Below the pieces are notes generated by a model. It ran no database searches, was not told where the DNA came from, and saw only the letters and a program-made list of their open reading frames with translations. The position numbers were made by a program, and so were the translations under genes. Below, one piece after another: positions 1 to 6,635 of a stretch of 33,358 nt of DNA. This stretch comes from Actinomadura kijaniata NBRC 14229 (lineage in GTDB: Bacteria; Actinomycetota; Actinomycetes; Streptosporangiales; Streptosporangiaceae). The stretch is taken from contig NZ_BCQR01000143.1 in the NCBI RefSeq assembly GCF_001552175.1, positions 1 through 33,358 of the forward strand, in the 5' to 3' direction. The first letter of the stretch is position 1; every line of letters begins with the position of its first letter.

Positions 1-913
1 CGTCGGGCGTCAGCGGCTCGCCCGCCGAGGAGCAGCGGCGCAGCCGCAGCCCCGCCGGGACGGTCCCGGAGTTGCGCAGGGCGCGGTAGACGGTCGGGGC
101 GGCCGAGAAGTTCGTGACCCCGAACCGCTCCAGCGCCCGCCAGGTCAGCTCGGGGGAGAACGGGGCGCGCAGCAGCAGGCTGGTCCGCCCCATGATCAAC
201 GGGGTGATGACCGCGAAGTACAGGCCGTACGCCCAGCCGGGGTCGGCGGCGTTCCAGTACACGTCGTCGGGCTCGCACCCGAGGGCGTACTCGACGTACA
301 TCCGCATCGACGCCATGGAGCGCAGGGGGATCGGGACGCCCTTGGGCGTGCCGGTCGTCCCGGAGGTGTACAGCTCGACCAGGACGCCGTCGCCGCCGGT
401 CACGGCCGGTTCGGTGACGGGCGCGGCGTCGCGGAGCAGGGCGTCGAACTCCTCCCCGACGGTGATCACCCGCCAGGGGGCGTCGGCGGGGATCGCCTCG
501 CCCGGCTCCAGCTTGGCCCGCTGGTCGGCGTCGGCGACCACGACCCGGGTGCCGTTGCCGGTGATCCGCATGGCGATGGCGGGCGGCGCGAACGCCGTGA
601 ACAGCGGCACCTGCACCGCGCCGAGCCGCCAGATCGCCAGCAGCGTGACGACGAGCTCCGCGGACTTGCCCATCAGCGTCGCGACCCGGTCGCCGGGGCC
701 GACGCCGAGCGCCCGCAGGGCCCCGGCGAGGCGTTCGGAGCGTTCGCGCAGCTCCCCGAAGGTCACCTCGCGGCTCGACAGGTCCGGCTCCACCAGCGTG
801 AACGCCACCGCGTCGGCGGGGTGCCGGTCGCACATCAGGGTCGCGGCGCGGGCGTCGGGCGCGGCGTACTCGGCCAGGAACGCGTGCAGGCGCTCCTCCG
901 GGGTCAGGCTCAT
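1..913 (-). CDS. AMP-dependent acyl-CoA synthetase, 5' part (gene leaves the window)
   Basis: N-terminal ~304 residues of an ANL-family adenylating enzyme; the C-terminal part lies beyond the left edge. Family role: ATP-dependent activation of a carboxylic acid to acyl-AMP, then acyl-CoA. The P-loop-like core motif YTSGTTGTPKGVP is clear, followed by NAADPGWAYGLYF and, near the edge, SAAPTVYRALRNSG and RRCSSAGEPL, as in acetyl/medium-chain acyl-CoA synthetases. Substrate cannot be decided from this part. The ATG start gives MSLTPEERLHAFL and has GAGGA about 8 bases upstream. It follows the permease gene on the same strand, separated by an 84-base gap holding a perfect 12-bp inverted repeat, so it probably has its own promoter. 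Family assignment is secure; specificity is unknown. Confidence 0.9.
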   Translation of the reverse strand, partial: MSLTPEERLHAFLAEYAAPDARAATLMCDRHPADAVAFTLVEPDLSSREVTFGELRERSERLAGALRALGVGPGDRVATLMGKSAELVVTLLAIWRLGAVQVPLFTAFAPPAIAMRITGNGTRVVVADADQRAKLEPGEAIPADAPWRVITVGEEFDALLRDAAPVTEPAVTGGDGVLVELYTSGTTGTPKGVPIPLRSMASMRMYVEYALGCEPDDVYWNAADPGWAYGLYFAVITPLIMGRTSLLLRAPFSPELTWRALERFGVTNFSAAPTVYRALRNSGTVPAGLRLRRCSSAGEPLTPD

Positions 914-939
914 GGACGGTGTCCTCGCAGGTCAGACGG

Positions 940-975
940 GTAAGGGCGCACCCCATCATGCAAGTGCGCCCTTAC
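940..975 (-). terminator. Perfect 12-bp inverted repeat between permease and acyl-CoA synthetase genes
   Basis: Arms GTAAGGGCGCAC (940-951) and GTGCGCCCTTAC (964-975) with a 12-base loop, 22 bases after the permease stop codon. Probably the permease terminator. The repeat ends only 27 bases before the synthetase start and its arms are not very G/C-run-like, so an operator for the synthetase gene is an alternative. Confidence 0.5.
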
Positions 976-997
976 GCCGTCCACCCCCGAACGGGGG

Positions 998-2938
998 TCA
1001 GCCCACGTGGACGAGCGGACGGCGCTCGGTGTCCGGCTCGGCCTGGCGGAGGATCTCGCGGGTCAGCGGCGGCACGTCGCCGCCGCCGAACACCAGGTAA
1101 CGCAGCAGCGCGCCGACCGGGTTGCCCTCGGCCCAGTGGAAGTAGACGTGCGGGAGCCTGCCGGTCTCGTCGCGCAGTTCCAGCAGGATCGCGGCGATGG
1201 CGTTGGCGACGCTGGGGCTCTCGGCGCGCAGGATGCGGTAGCCGTGCCGTTCCTCCCCGGTCACCCTGATCTCCGACTCGAACTCCGAGGCGTCGCCGAC
1301 GGTGATCTCCAGGAACAGCAGGGTCTCGGCGCTGCGCAGCCGGTGCAGCTCCCACGCCTCGCGCGCCTTGTCGACGTACTCGGTCTGGTCGCGGTCGTCG
1401 GGCTCGTTGGCGATGATGCGGATCTCGCCGGCCTCGCACAGCCAGCGCCGCACCTCGTCGGAGATCGTCACCCCGGTGACGCGCAGCTCGGTGGAGCGGG
1501 TCGCGCGGGAGACCAGCGAGGTCACCACGATCGCGACGCAGAACAGGACCGCGATGACCAGGCCGTCGGGGCGTTCGACGATGTTGGCGACGGTGGCGTA
1601 GGCGAGGATCGCCATGATGGTCCCGAAGCCGAACGCGGCCCCGCGCCGTCCCCGCTTCCACGCCGACAGCGTCGCCGCGACCGCCGCCGACAGGATCAGC
1701 GCCAGCACGCCGGTCGCGTACGCGCCGCCCTGCGCCTCGACCTCGGCGCCGAACAGGAACGTGATCGCGAACGACACCGCCGTGAAGATCAGCACCATCG
1801 GGCGGGTGGCGCGGGACCAGTCCGGGGCCATGCCGTAGCGGGGCAGGTAGCGCGGCACGATGTTGATCAGCCCGGCCATCGCCGAGGCCCCCGCGAACCA
1901 CAGGATCGCGATCGTGGCGACGTCGTAGGCGGTGCCGAACCAGTCGCCCAGGTACTCGTGCGCGATGTAGGCCAGGGCGCGGCCGTTGGCCTTGCCGCCC
2001 TCCTCGAACTCCTTTTCGGGGATCAGCACGGTGGTCGCGAAGCTGGAGGTGATCAGGAACACGCTCATGATCAGGGCGGCGGTGGTGAGCAGCTTGCGCG
2101 CGCCCCGGATCCGTTCCTGGAGGTCGCCCCTGACCAGCGGCATCACGGCCACACCGGTCTCGAACCCGGACATGCCGAGCGCGAGCTTGGGCATCACCAG
2201 CAGCGACGCGGCGAGCATCGCGACGGGGCTGGCGTAGTCGACGCGCAGCGCGTTCCGCCAGTCGGTCACCTGCCCCGGATCGGAGACCACCTGGGCGATG
2301 GCCGTGCCGACGACCACGACGTTCAGCGACAGGTAGACCGCGACCAGCACCACCGCGATCGAGATCGCCTCGCTGAACCCGACGAGGAACACCGCGCCCA
2401 GCGCCGCGATCAGCACCAGCGTGACCGCGACCTGCCAGCCGTCCATCCAGTGCGGGACGAACGGGTTGTGCAGCAGGTGCGCGGTGGCGTCGGCCGCCGA
2501 CATGGTGATCGTCACGATGAACGCGGTCGCCACGAACCCGAGCAGCCCCAGCACCAGCAGCTTGCCGCGCCAGCCGGGCAGCAGGCTCTCCAGCATCGAC
2601 AGCGACCCGAGCCCGTGCGGGCTCTGCCCGGCCACCGACCGGTACACCGGCAGCGCCCCGAACAGCGTGAGCGCCACCAGCATCAGCGTCGCGACCGGGC
2701 TGAGCGCGCCCGCCGCGAGCGCGGCGATGCCCGGCTGGTAGCCCAGGGTGGAGAAGTAGTCGACGCCGGTGAGGCACATCACCTGCCACCAGCGGTGCTG
2801 CTTGTGCGGCACGTCCTCGTGCGAGGGCACCGGACGCCGGTGCGGCCCCGTCCTGCGACCGGGTCGGTGCTGCAGTCCCTGCAACAGCCAGCGCCGCACC
2901 GACGAACCGCTCGAAGGCTGGACCTCGGTGCTACTCAC
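998..2938 (-). CDS. APC-superfamily permease (amino acid or K+ transporter type)
   Basis: 646-residue integral membrane protein. About the first 50 residues are cytosolic and basic, followed by a run of roughly 12 hydrophobic segments and a hydrophilic C-terminal domain of about 180 residues. The first helix reads GVDYFSTLGYQPGIAALAAG, a form typical of long APC/KUP-like permeases (KimA-like architecture) rather than short amino acid permeases. The soluble tail (RVTGVTISDEVRRWL... YRILRAESPSVANAIAAI) is probably a regulatory module; I do not recognise its fold with certainty. The GTG start is supported by AAAGGTGAG about 7 bases upstream. Nothing in the sequence fixes the substrate. The long leader (next entry) and the family resemblance make c-di-AMP-linked potassium transport one possibility, but generic amino acid transport is equally open. 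Confidence 0.85.
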   Translation of the reverse strand: MSSTEVQPSSGSSVRRWLLQGLQHRPGRRTGPHRRPVPSHEDVPHKQHRWWQVMCLTGVDYFSTLGYQPGIAALAAGALSPVATLMLVALTLFGALPVYRSVAGQSPHGLGSLSMLESLLPGWRGKLLVLGLLGFVATAFIVTITMSAADATAHLLHNPFVPHWMDGWQVAVTLVLIAALGAVFLVGFSEAISIAVVLVAVYLSLNVVVVGTAIAQVVSDPGQVTDWRNALRVDYASPVAMLAASLLVMPKLALGMSGFETGVAVMPLVRGDLQERIRGARKLLTTAALIMSVFLITSSFATTVLIPEKEFEEGGKANGRALAYIAHEYLGDWFGTAYDVATIAILWFAGASAMAGLINIVPRYLPRYGMAPDWSRATRPMVLIFTAVSFAITFLFGAEVEAQGGAYATGVLALILSAAVAATLSAWKRGRRGAAFGFGTIMAILAYATVANIVERPDGLVIAVLFCVAIVVTSLVSRATRSTELRVTGVTISDEVRRWLCEAGEIRIIANEPDDRDQTEYVDKAREAWELHRLRSAETLLFLEITVGDASEFESEIRVTGEERHGYRILRAESPSVANAIAAILLELRDETGRLPHVYFHWAEGNPVGALLRYLVFGGGDVPPLTREILRQAEPDTERRPLVHVG

Positions 2939-3319
2939 CCGTTCTCACCTTTACTCCCCCGTGGCCGACAGAACGGTGCATGCTATCCGCGCTCGCGTCC
3001 GCACGGCGATTCACCGACCGTGACCATCAGGGTGTCCCCGCCTTCGGGGGCGCTACCCTCCGGGCCGCATGAGTTGATCTTCCGTTCGGGGCGCGCTGCC
3101 GTCCCTTCCGGGTGAGCCGGGAAGCCTGGTCGGCACAGGGAGACGCACCGTCGGGGCGTGTCCAGGAAGGACGGGACGGACCCGATGGCCTCCAGGTCCT
3201 CCACCACGTTCGGTGGTCGTGAACGTCTGAGCCCCTCCGACCTGCCCGTGCCGGACGGCTGGAGGCGGCGGCCCGGGCGGCGTTCGGCGGGGTGAGCCGT
3301 TCATCCCGTGATCGGCGGC
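2939..3319 (-). other. Long untranslated leader/intergenic region upstream of the permease, possibly structured
   Basis: About 380 bases without a convincing gene. Read on the minus strand, the part nearest the permease holds a stem around AGGGTAGCGCC...GGGGACACCCT (3060-3029) and then GGTGAATCG, a 6-bp stem (CCGTGC/GCGCGG) and ATAG. This loosely recalls the GGGGUUAAUC-stem-GUAGGG core of the ydaO (c-di-AMP) riboswitch. The other conserved blocks of that motif (GGAGGAACC, CCGACAGCUAAC) are not found, so I do not call the riboswitch. A 74-codon open frame here (3207-2983) has no coding signature. Confidence 0.3.
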
Positions 3320-3352
3320 GCGGGCGTCGGCACGGATCGCGCCGACGCCCGC
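3320..3352 (-). terminator. Hairpin terminator after the LPMO-DUF305 operon
   Basis: Perfect arms GCGGGCGTCGGC (3320-3331) and GCCGACGCCCGC (3341-3352) with a 9-base loop, 10 bases beyond the stop codon of the DUF305 lipoprotein gene. There is no strong T-run, which is common for terminators in high-GC actinomycetes. Confidence 0.65.
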
Positions 3353-3362
3353 CCTGGACGGC

Positions 3363-3968
3363 TCAGGCGTTGAGGAGCCCGAGCATCTGCCGGATCTGGT
3401 CGGACCGCGACTCCACGACGCGCTGGGCGAACGCCTTGGTCTCGGCGTCGCCGCCCTTGCTCGTCTCCGTCCGGGCCATCTTCACCGCGTTGTGCTGGTG
3501 GGCGAGGAAGAGGCTGAGGAACGCGTTCTCGAACTCGGCGCCCTTCGCACCGCGCAGGGCGCGGATCTCCTTCTCCCCGGTGGCGGGCATGCCACCGTGG
3601 TCGGCGTGCGCGCCCGGCGCGTGGTCGACCGTGGTCGGCTCGGACCAGCGGGTGAGCCAGGAGCGCATCGTCCGCACCTCGTCGGCCTGCGTCGCCGCGA
3701 CGGCCGCGGCCAGCCTGCGCACCTCCTCGCGCGGCGCCCGGCCGGCGGCCAGCCGGGCCATCTCCAGGCCCTGCCGGTGATGCTCGATCATCATCTGCAG
3801 GAACATCACGTCGGCGTCGTTGTGACCCGACGCGGCCGCCGCGTTGGCGGCGGGGCGCCCGTGCCCGTGCCCGGCCTTCGGCGTGCCGGCCCCGGTACCG
3901 CACGCCGTCAGCAGCAGGGGGGCCAGCGCCGCCAGCGCCACGGTGCGGCGTCCGAGGCGGGGGCTCAC
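3363..3968 (-). CDS. DUF305-family lipoprotein (putative copper-binding, ferritin-like helical)
   Basis: 201 residues. A basic N-terminus and hydrophobic stretch end in a lipobox (LLTAC), so the mature protein should be anchored on the outer face of the membrane. The rest is an all-helical DUF305 domain with two internally similar halves: MFLQMMIEHHRQGLEMAR and FLSLFLAHQHNAVKMAR. Each carries His and Met residues placed as metal ligands. DUF305 proteins include periplasmic copper binders such as cyanobacterial CopM. The GTG start overlaps the stop codon of the upstream LPMO gene (GTGA), so translation is probably coupled. A role in handling copper for the LPMO is inference from this coupling. 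The stop is followed by a hairpin terminator. Family call is firm; metal and function are not shown by sequence alone. Confidence 0.88.
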   Translation of the reverse strand: MSPRLGRRTVALAALAPLLLTACGTGAGTPKAGHGHGRPAANAAAASGHNDADVMFLQMMIEHHRQGLEMARLAAGRAPREEVRRLAAAVAATQADEVRTMRSWLTRWSEPTTVDHAPGAHADHGGMPATGEKEIRALRGAKGAEFENAFLSLFLAHQHNAVKMARTETSKGGDAETKAFAQRVVESRSDQIRQMLGLLNA

Positions 3969-4747
3969 AGCGGCAGCCACAGGGCCAGCGTGAACGGCGG
4001 CTCCCAGCTGCGGATCGCCGTGTGGGACTGGCGGCAGCGGTACCGGACGCCGTCGTGGGTGACCTCGTCGCCGATGCGGTACGTCACGCCCGCCTCCCAC
4101 CGCCGCCCCGTCCCGGAGGTGCCGGTCGGCGTCGGCTGGGCGGTCGGCCGGGTGGTCGGGGTGGAGGTCGGCGACGTCGTCGGCGTGGGCTGGGGGGCCG
4201 GGGTGGTGGGCGGGGTCGTGGGCTTGGGGTCGGAGCCGCCGCCGACGTTCAGGTCGACGCAGTTGTAGAACGCCATCGGGGTGTCGCCGATGTTCCACAC
4301 CGCGAGGACGGTGCGCCGCCCCGGGAACTTGCCGAGATCGACCTCGTGCGTCACGACCGCCTCGGGCTGGCGGTTGCCGTCGTTGAAGACGGCGACGCGG
4401 GTGCCGCCGACGAAGTACTCCCAGGAGCTGGTGCGGTGCCGCGCGGTGAGCGCCCACTTGAAGGTCACCTTGGTGCCGACGGCCTTCGCCGGCCAGTTGC
4501 GGCTCTCGTCGGACAAGACGGCGAACTGGCCGAGGTTCGCGTGGCAGTTGCGCAGCCCCTTGGGGCCCTCCACGCTCTGCGGCTCGAACTGGATGGGGCC
4601 GCAGTCCGGCACGGCGCGCTGCGCGCACAGCGCCTGCCGGCTCGGTGGCGAGGAGACGTAGCCGTGCGCGGACGCCGGGGACGCGACGACCAGCGTCGAC
4701 CCGGCGGCCGCGACGGCGGCGAGCGGATAGGCGACGAACCTGCGCAT
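3965..4747 (-). CDS. AA10 lytic polysaccharide monooxygenase with C-terminal CBM5/12
   Basis: 260 residues. A signal peptide of 27 residues ends ...SPASA, leaving His28 as the first mature residue, as needed for the copper histidine brace. The second brace His is in TARHRTSSWEYF (about H104); the axial Phe sits in DTPMAFYNC (about F160). A Thr/Pro-rich linker (about 171-213) leads to a C-terminal module WEAGVTYRIGDEVTHDGVRY, typical of chitin-binding CBM5/12. Family role: secreted copper enzyme that oxidatively cleaves chitin or cellulose; the CBM favours chitin. I chose the ATG that gives MRRFVAYPLA because GGAGG lies 6 bases upstream; a further in-frame ATG 60 bases earlier would spoil the signal peptide. 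It is cotranscribed with the DUF305 lipoprotein. Confidence 0.95.
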   Translation of the reverse strand: MRRFVAYPLAAVAAAGSTLVVASPASAHGYVSSPPSRQALCAQRAVPDCGPIQFEPQSVEGPKGLRNCHANLGQFAVLSDESRNWPAKAVGTKVTFKWALTARHRTSSWEYFVGGTRVAVFNDGNRQPEAVVTHEVDLGKFPGRRTVLAVWNIGDTPMAFYNCVDLNVGGGSDPKPTTPPTTPAPQPTPTTSPTSTPTTRPTAQPTPTGTSGTGRRWEAGVTYRIGDEVTHDGVRYRCRQSHTAIRSWEPPFTLALWLPL

Positions 4748-4830
4748 GCGAGGCCTCCGAAGTGTCGTAGGGGGAGGACCGCCGGAACGTCCGACGGCCA
4801 CGATCACCGTCAGGACGGTAACGACGAGCG

Positions 4831-4849
4831 TCCTAAGACCTCCTTAAGA
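4831..4849. promoter_or_regulatory. Near-identical direct repeat in the LPMO/MarR divergent region
   Basis: TCCTAAGA (4831-4838) and TCCTTAAGA (4841-4849) repeat with a 10-base period, one helical turn, about 85 bases upstream of the LPMO start. This spacing is what a tandem-binding activator would use. No specific regulator is recognised. Confidence 0.3.
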
Positions 4850-4916
4850 ACCCCAAAAGTGATCATGAACGTGCGGCCGGACGGGCTTGACCGGGCAGGA
4901 CGGGGATTTCGCCCGG

Positions 4917-4940
4917 AATTGCTTAGATGCCTAAAGAATT
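4917..4940. promoter_or_regulatory. SlyA/MarR-type palindromic operator
   Basis: Half-sites AATTGCTTAG (4917-4926) and CTAAAGAATT (4931-4940) flank ATGC and match as an inverted repeat at 8 of 10 positions. The TTAG-N4-CTAA core equals the arms of the SlyA consensus TTAGCAAGCTAA. It lies next to the -35 of the adjacent MarR gene and is conspicuously AT-rich for this genome. It probably mediates autoregulation, and perhaps control of the LPMO operon about 170 bases away. Confidence 0.65.
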
Positions 4941-4974
4941 GACAGCTAAAAATCAGAAGGCTAAGAAGAGGGGC
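4939..4974 (+). promoter_or_regulatory. Candidate promoter of the MarR gene
   Basis: Consensus -35 TTGACA (4939-4944), a 17-base spacer and a weak -10 TAAGAA (4962-4967). Seven bases follow before the ATG at 4975, so the transcript may start at or next to the start codon. The last bases of the palindromic operator overlap the -35. Confidence 0.45.
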
Positions 4975-5511
4975 ATGGAGTTGCGCGATCTCGGCTTCGG
5001 TGACCTGGACGAACTCGGTCCCGTGGCGCAGTGGCCCATCGGACGGCTGTTCGCGCTGGCCGCCCAGAAGTCGGGCCCGGTGTTCGCCAAACTGGTCGAG
5101 CACACCGGGGTCAGCCCCAGCGGTTTCCTGGTGCTGCGCGCGCTCGACGGCAGGGACGGGCAGCGCCCCAGCGACCTGGCCAGAACGCTGATGGTCAGCC
5201 CGGCCACCCTCACCACCGTCGCCGACACCCTGGCGCGCTACGGGCATGTCGAACGCCGCCGCGACGAACACGACCGCCGCGTGGTCCGGCTGCACATCAC
5301 CGAGACCGGCCGCGGCCTGGTCGCGATGACCGCCGAGCGCATGCGGCCCTACTTCTGGGAGCTGTACGACGTGGTCGACGAGGCCGACGAGCCGGCCGTG
5401 CGGCGCTTCCTGCTGTCGCTCATCACCCGTTTTGACGCCGTCCTCGGCGAGATCGACATCGACGAGATCCTCAAGCAGGCCACCTCCTCCCCCACCGACG
5501 CGCCCTCCTGA
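4975..5511 (+). CDS. MarR-family transcriptional regulator
   Basis: 178 residues with a winged-helix core: FLVLRALDGRDGQRPSDLARTLMVSPATLTTVADTLARYGHVERRRDEHDRRVVRLHIT seen in consecutive short stretches, including the wing motif DEHDRRVV typical of MarR/SlyA proteins. Flanking helices (residues 1-40 and about 110-170) would form the dimer interface and ligand pocket. An earlier in-frame ATG at 4927 lies inside a 24-bp palindrome and in AT-rich promoter-like DNA, so I prefer the ATG at 4975 (MELRDLGFGD). The gene diverges from the LPMO-DUF305 operon and is followed by a strong hairpin terminator, so it is a single-gene unit. The effector is unknown; control of itself and possibly of the LPMO operon is inferred from the operator position. 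Confidence 0.9.
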   Translation: MELRDLGFGDLDELGPVAQWPIGRLFALAAQKSGPVFAKLVEHTGVSPSGFLVLRALDGRDGQRPSDLARTLMVSPATLTTVADTLARYGHVERRRDEHDRRVVRLHITETGRGLVAMTAERMRPYFWELYDVVDEADEPAVRRFLLSLITRFDAVLGEIDIDEILKQATSSPTDAPS

Positions 5512-5523
5512 GAGGCGACCGGC

Positions 5524-5560
5524 GCCGCCCCGGCCTCCTTGACGGAGGGGCCGGGGCGGC
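5524..5560 (+). terminator. Strong G+C hairpin terminator after the MarR gene
   Basis: Arms GCCGCCCCGGCCTCC (5524-5538) and, after a TTGAC loop, the complementary GGAGG...CCGGGGCGGC (5544-5560) with a 2-base bulge. It starts 12 bases after the MarR stop. The GroEL relic on the other strand runs into its right arm. Confidence 0.7.
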
Positions 5561-5689
5561 GTTCTGGAGGGCGAAGCGCGCCACCTTGGCCGGGTCGATG
5601 ATGCCCGCCTCGAACATGTCGACGTACTCGCCGGTGGCGGCGTTGAGGCCCTGGCCCGGGGTCAGGTTGCGGACCTTCTCCACCACCAC
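5555..5689 (-). pseudogene. Relic of the GroEL (chaperonin) C-terminus
   Basis: About 45 codons read EKVRNLTPGQGLNAATGEYV, then EAGIIDPAKVARFALQNAA. This is unmistakably the C-terminal segment of GroEL (LNAATGEY...GIIDP.KV.R.ALQNAA). The rest of the roughly 540-residue protein is missing: upstream sequence on this strand is not chaperonin, and after ALQNAA the frame runs into the MarR terminator hairpin. No start signal is present. It is best read as a stub left after deletion or rearrangement of a groEL copy. Residues such as ARFALQ for the usual TRSALQ suggest some decay. Confidence 0.8.
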
Positions 5690-5694
5690 GCCAC

Positions 5695-5832
5695 GCGCTG
5701 AGCGCCCGGCCCGCCGGGGAACCGCTGGCGGGAGCCGTCCGGGTGGCGGGCCGGCACTGGCTCGACAGCACCGACCCGCAGCCCTTCGGCGAGATCCTGG
5801 CCGAAGCCCTGCGCCGGGCCCTTCACCCCTGA
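5695..5832 (+). pseudogene. Relic of a regulator C-terminus (TetR-like)
   Basis: An open frame without a usable start reads VRVAGRHWLDSTDPQPFGEI followed by LAEALRRALHP and a TGA stop. It has near-complete G/C third positions. The pattern (..RVAGRHWLD....PF.E.LAEALRRAL) resembles the last helix of TetR-family repressors. The N-terminal DNA-binding domain is absent; immediately upstream lies the GroEL relic on the opposite strand. The two fragments therefore meet near 5690 with both 5' parts missing. Confidence 0.5.
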
Positions 5833-5848
5833 CCGGCGCAGGGACGGG

Positions 5849-6334
5849 TCAGCGCTTGACCACGGTGCCGGTGGTGCGGACGTCGTAGACCTTCTTGTAC
5901 CAGCCGCACCAGGTGACCCAGTGCTGCTTGGGCTTGAGCGGACCCTTGCCCTGCTTGCAGATCTTCCACTCGCCGTACCGGGTGGTCTTGTACCGCAGGA
6001 TCCACCGGACGGTGATCTTCTTGTTGGTCAGGTTCTGCCAGGCGCCCTGGGGCTGGTACCGGCCGTTCTTCTTCTTCAGGCACGGCCGCACCTGCAGCGT
6101 CTTGGCGTAGTTCTTCTTCCAGCGGGCGCACTCGCCCTTGGCCTTGACCCCGGTCGGGGAGCCCAGCAACGTGGCGACGGCCGTGTCGGGGGCCGCGGCG
6201 TCGAGCGTGGCGGCGGGGGAGGGGGCCGGTGAGGCGGTGCGGGCCTGGGCGGCGGGCAGGGCCGGGCCCAGGGTCAGGGTGGCGGCGGTGGCCAGGCCCA
6301 GCAGAGCGGCCCGGGACGTCAGTGCAGTAGGCAC
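5849..6334 (-). CDS. Secreted lysine-rich protein of unknown function
   Basis: 161 residues. A typical Sec signal peptide (hydrophobic LLGLATAATLTLGPALPAA, cleavage probably after AQA at residue 31) is followed by an Ala/Pro-rich low-complexity stretch to about residue 60. A compact basic domain then holds four cysteines (about C69, C85, C126, C143) and many Lys/Trp/Tyr (GEWKICKQGKG, HWVTWCGWYKK). The even number of Cys suggests two disulphides in an exported protein. The GTG start has AAGGAG 4-5 bases upstream. It reads alone, with about 300 bases of non-coding DNA upstream. I do not recognise the family. Confidence 0.75.
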   Translation of the reverse strand: MPTALTSRAALLGLATAATLTLGPALPAAQARTASPAPSPAATLDAAAPDTAVATLLGSPTGVKAKGECARWKKNYAKTLQVRPCLKKKNGRYQPQGAWQNLTNKKITVRWILRYKTTRYGEWKICKQGKGPLKPKQHWVTWCGWYKKVYDVRTTGTVVKR

Positions 6335-6635
6335 GGAACTCCTTCGGGAAGGTGGTCGGGAGCGGCGGCGGGGGTGCCGCCGCCACCGATCCGACCAGCC
6401 CCCGCCCCCGGCCCGACAGAGTCCGGGCGCCCCCCGGGACCCGGCGGGACGTCCCGCCCGCTGACCTGGGGCGATACCCGTCCCAGCGGGACGGCCCGGA
6501 CCGCGGGGAGGGGTGGGACATCGACCACGCGACCAGACTCCAGCGCGGCCACCTGTGCTGGCGGAACCGACCTCGACGCCCCGGACGCCGCCACCCCGGC
6601 AGGGGGGGCGAATCTCAGGCTGGTGTTGGGGGCGC
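6335..6635. other. Intergenic region, no gene seen
   Basis: About 300 bases between the secreted-protein start and the MFS stop codon. It holds a nested inverted repeat (GGTCGG...GGCGGC-loop-GCCGCC...CCGACC, about 6355-6400) close upstream of the secreted-protein gene. No frame shows coding signature. The promoter of the secreted-protein gene should lie here, but I see no clear -35/-10 pair. Confidence 0.4.

Noticed and set aside
1007..3115. Very long open frame opposite the permease gene
   Set aside because: Shadow of the high-GC permease gene: low-complexity Arg/Gly/Asp/Gln-rich translation with no domain, while the minus-strand frame gives a clear transporter.
2939..3319. ydaO c-di-AMP riboswitch
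   Set aside because: Only part of the core pattern is present; the GGAGGAACC and CCGACAGCUAAC blocks could not be found. Kept as a finding, not as a feature call.
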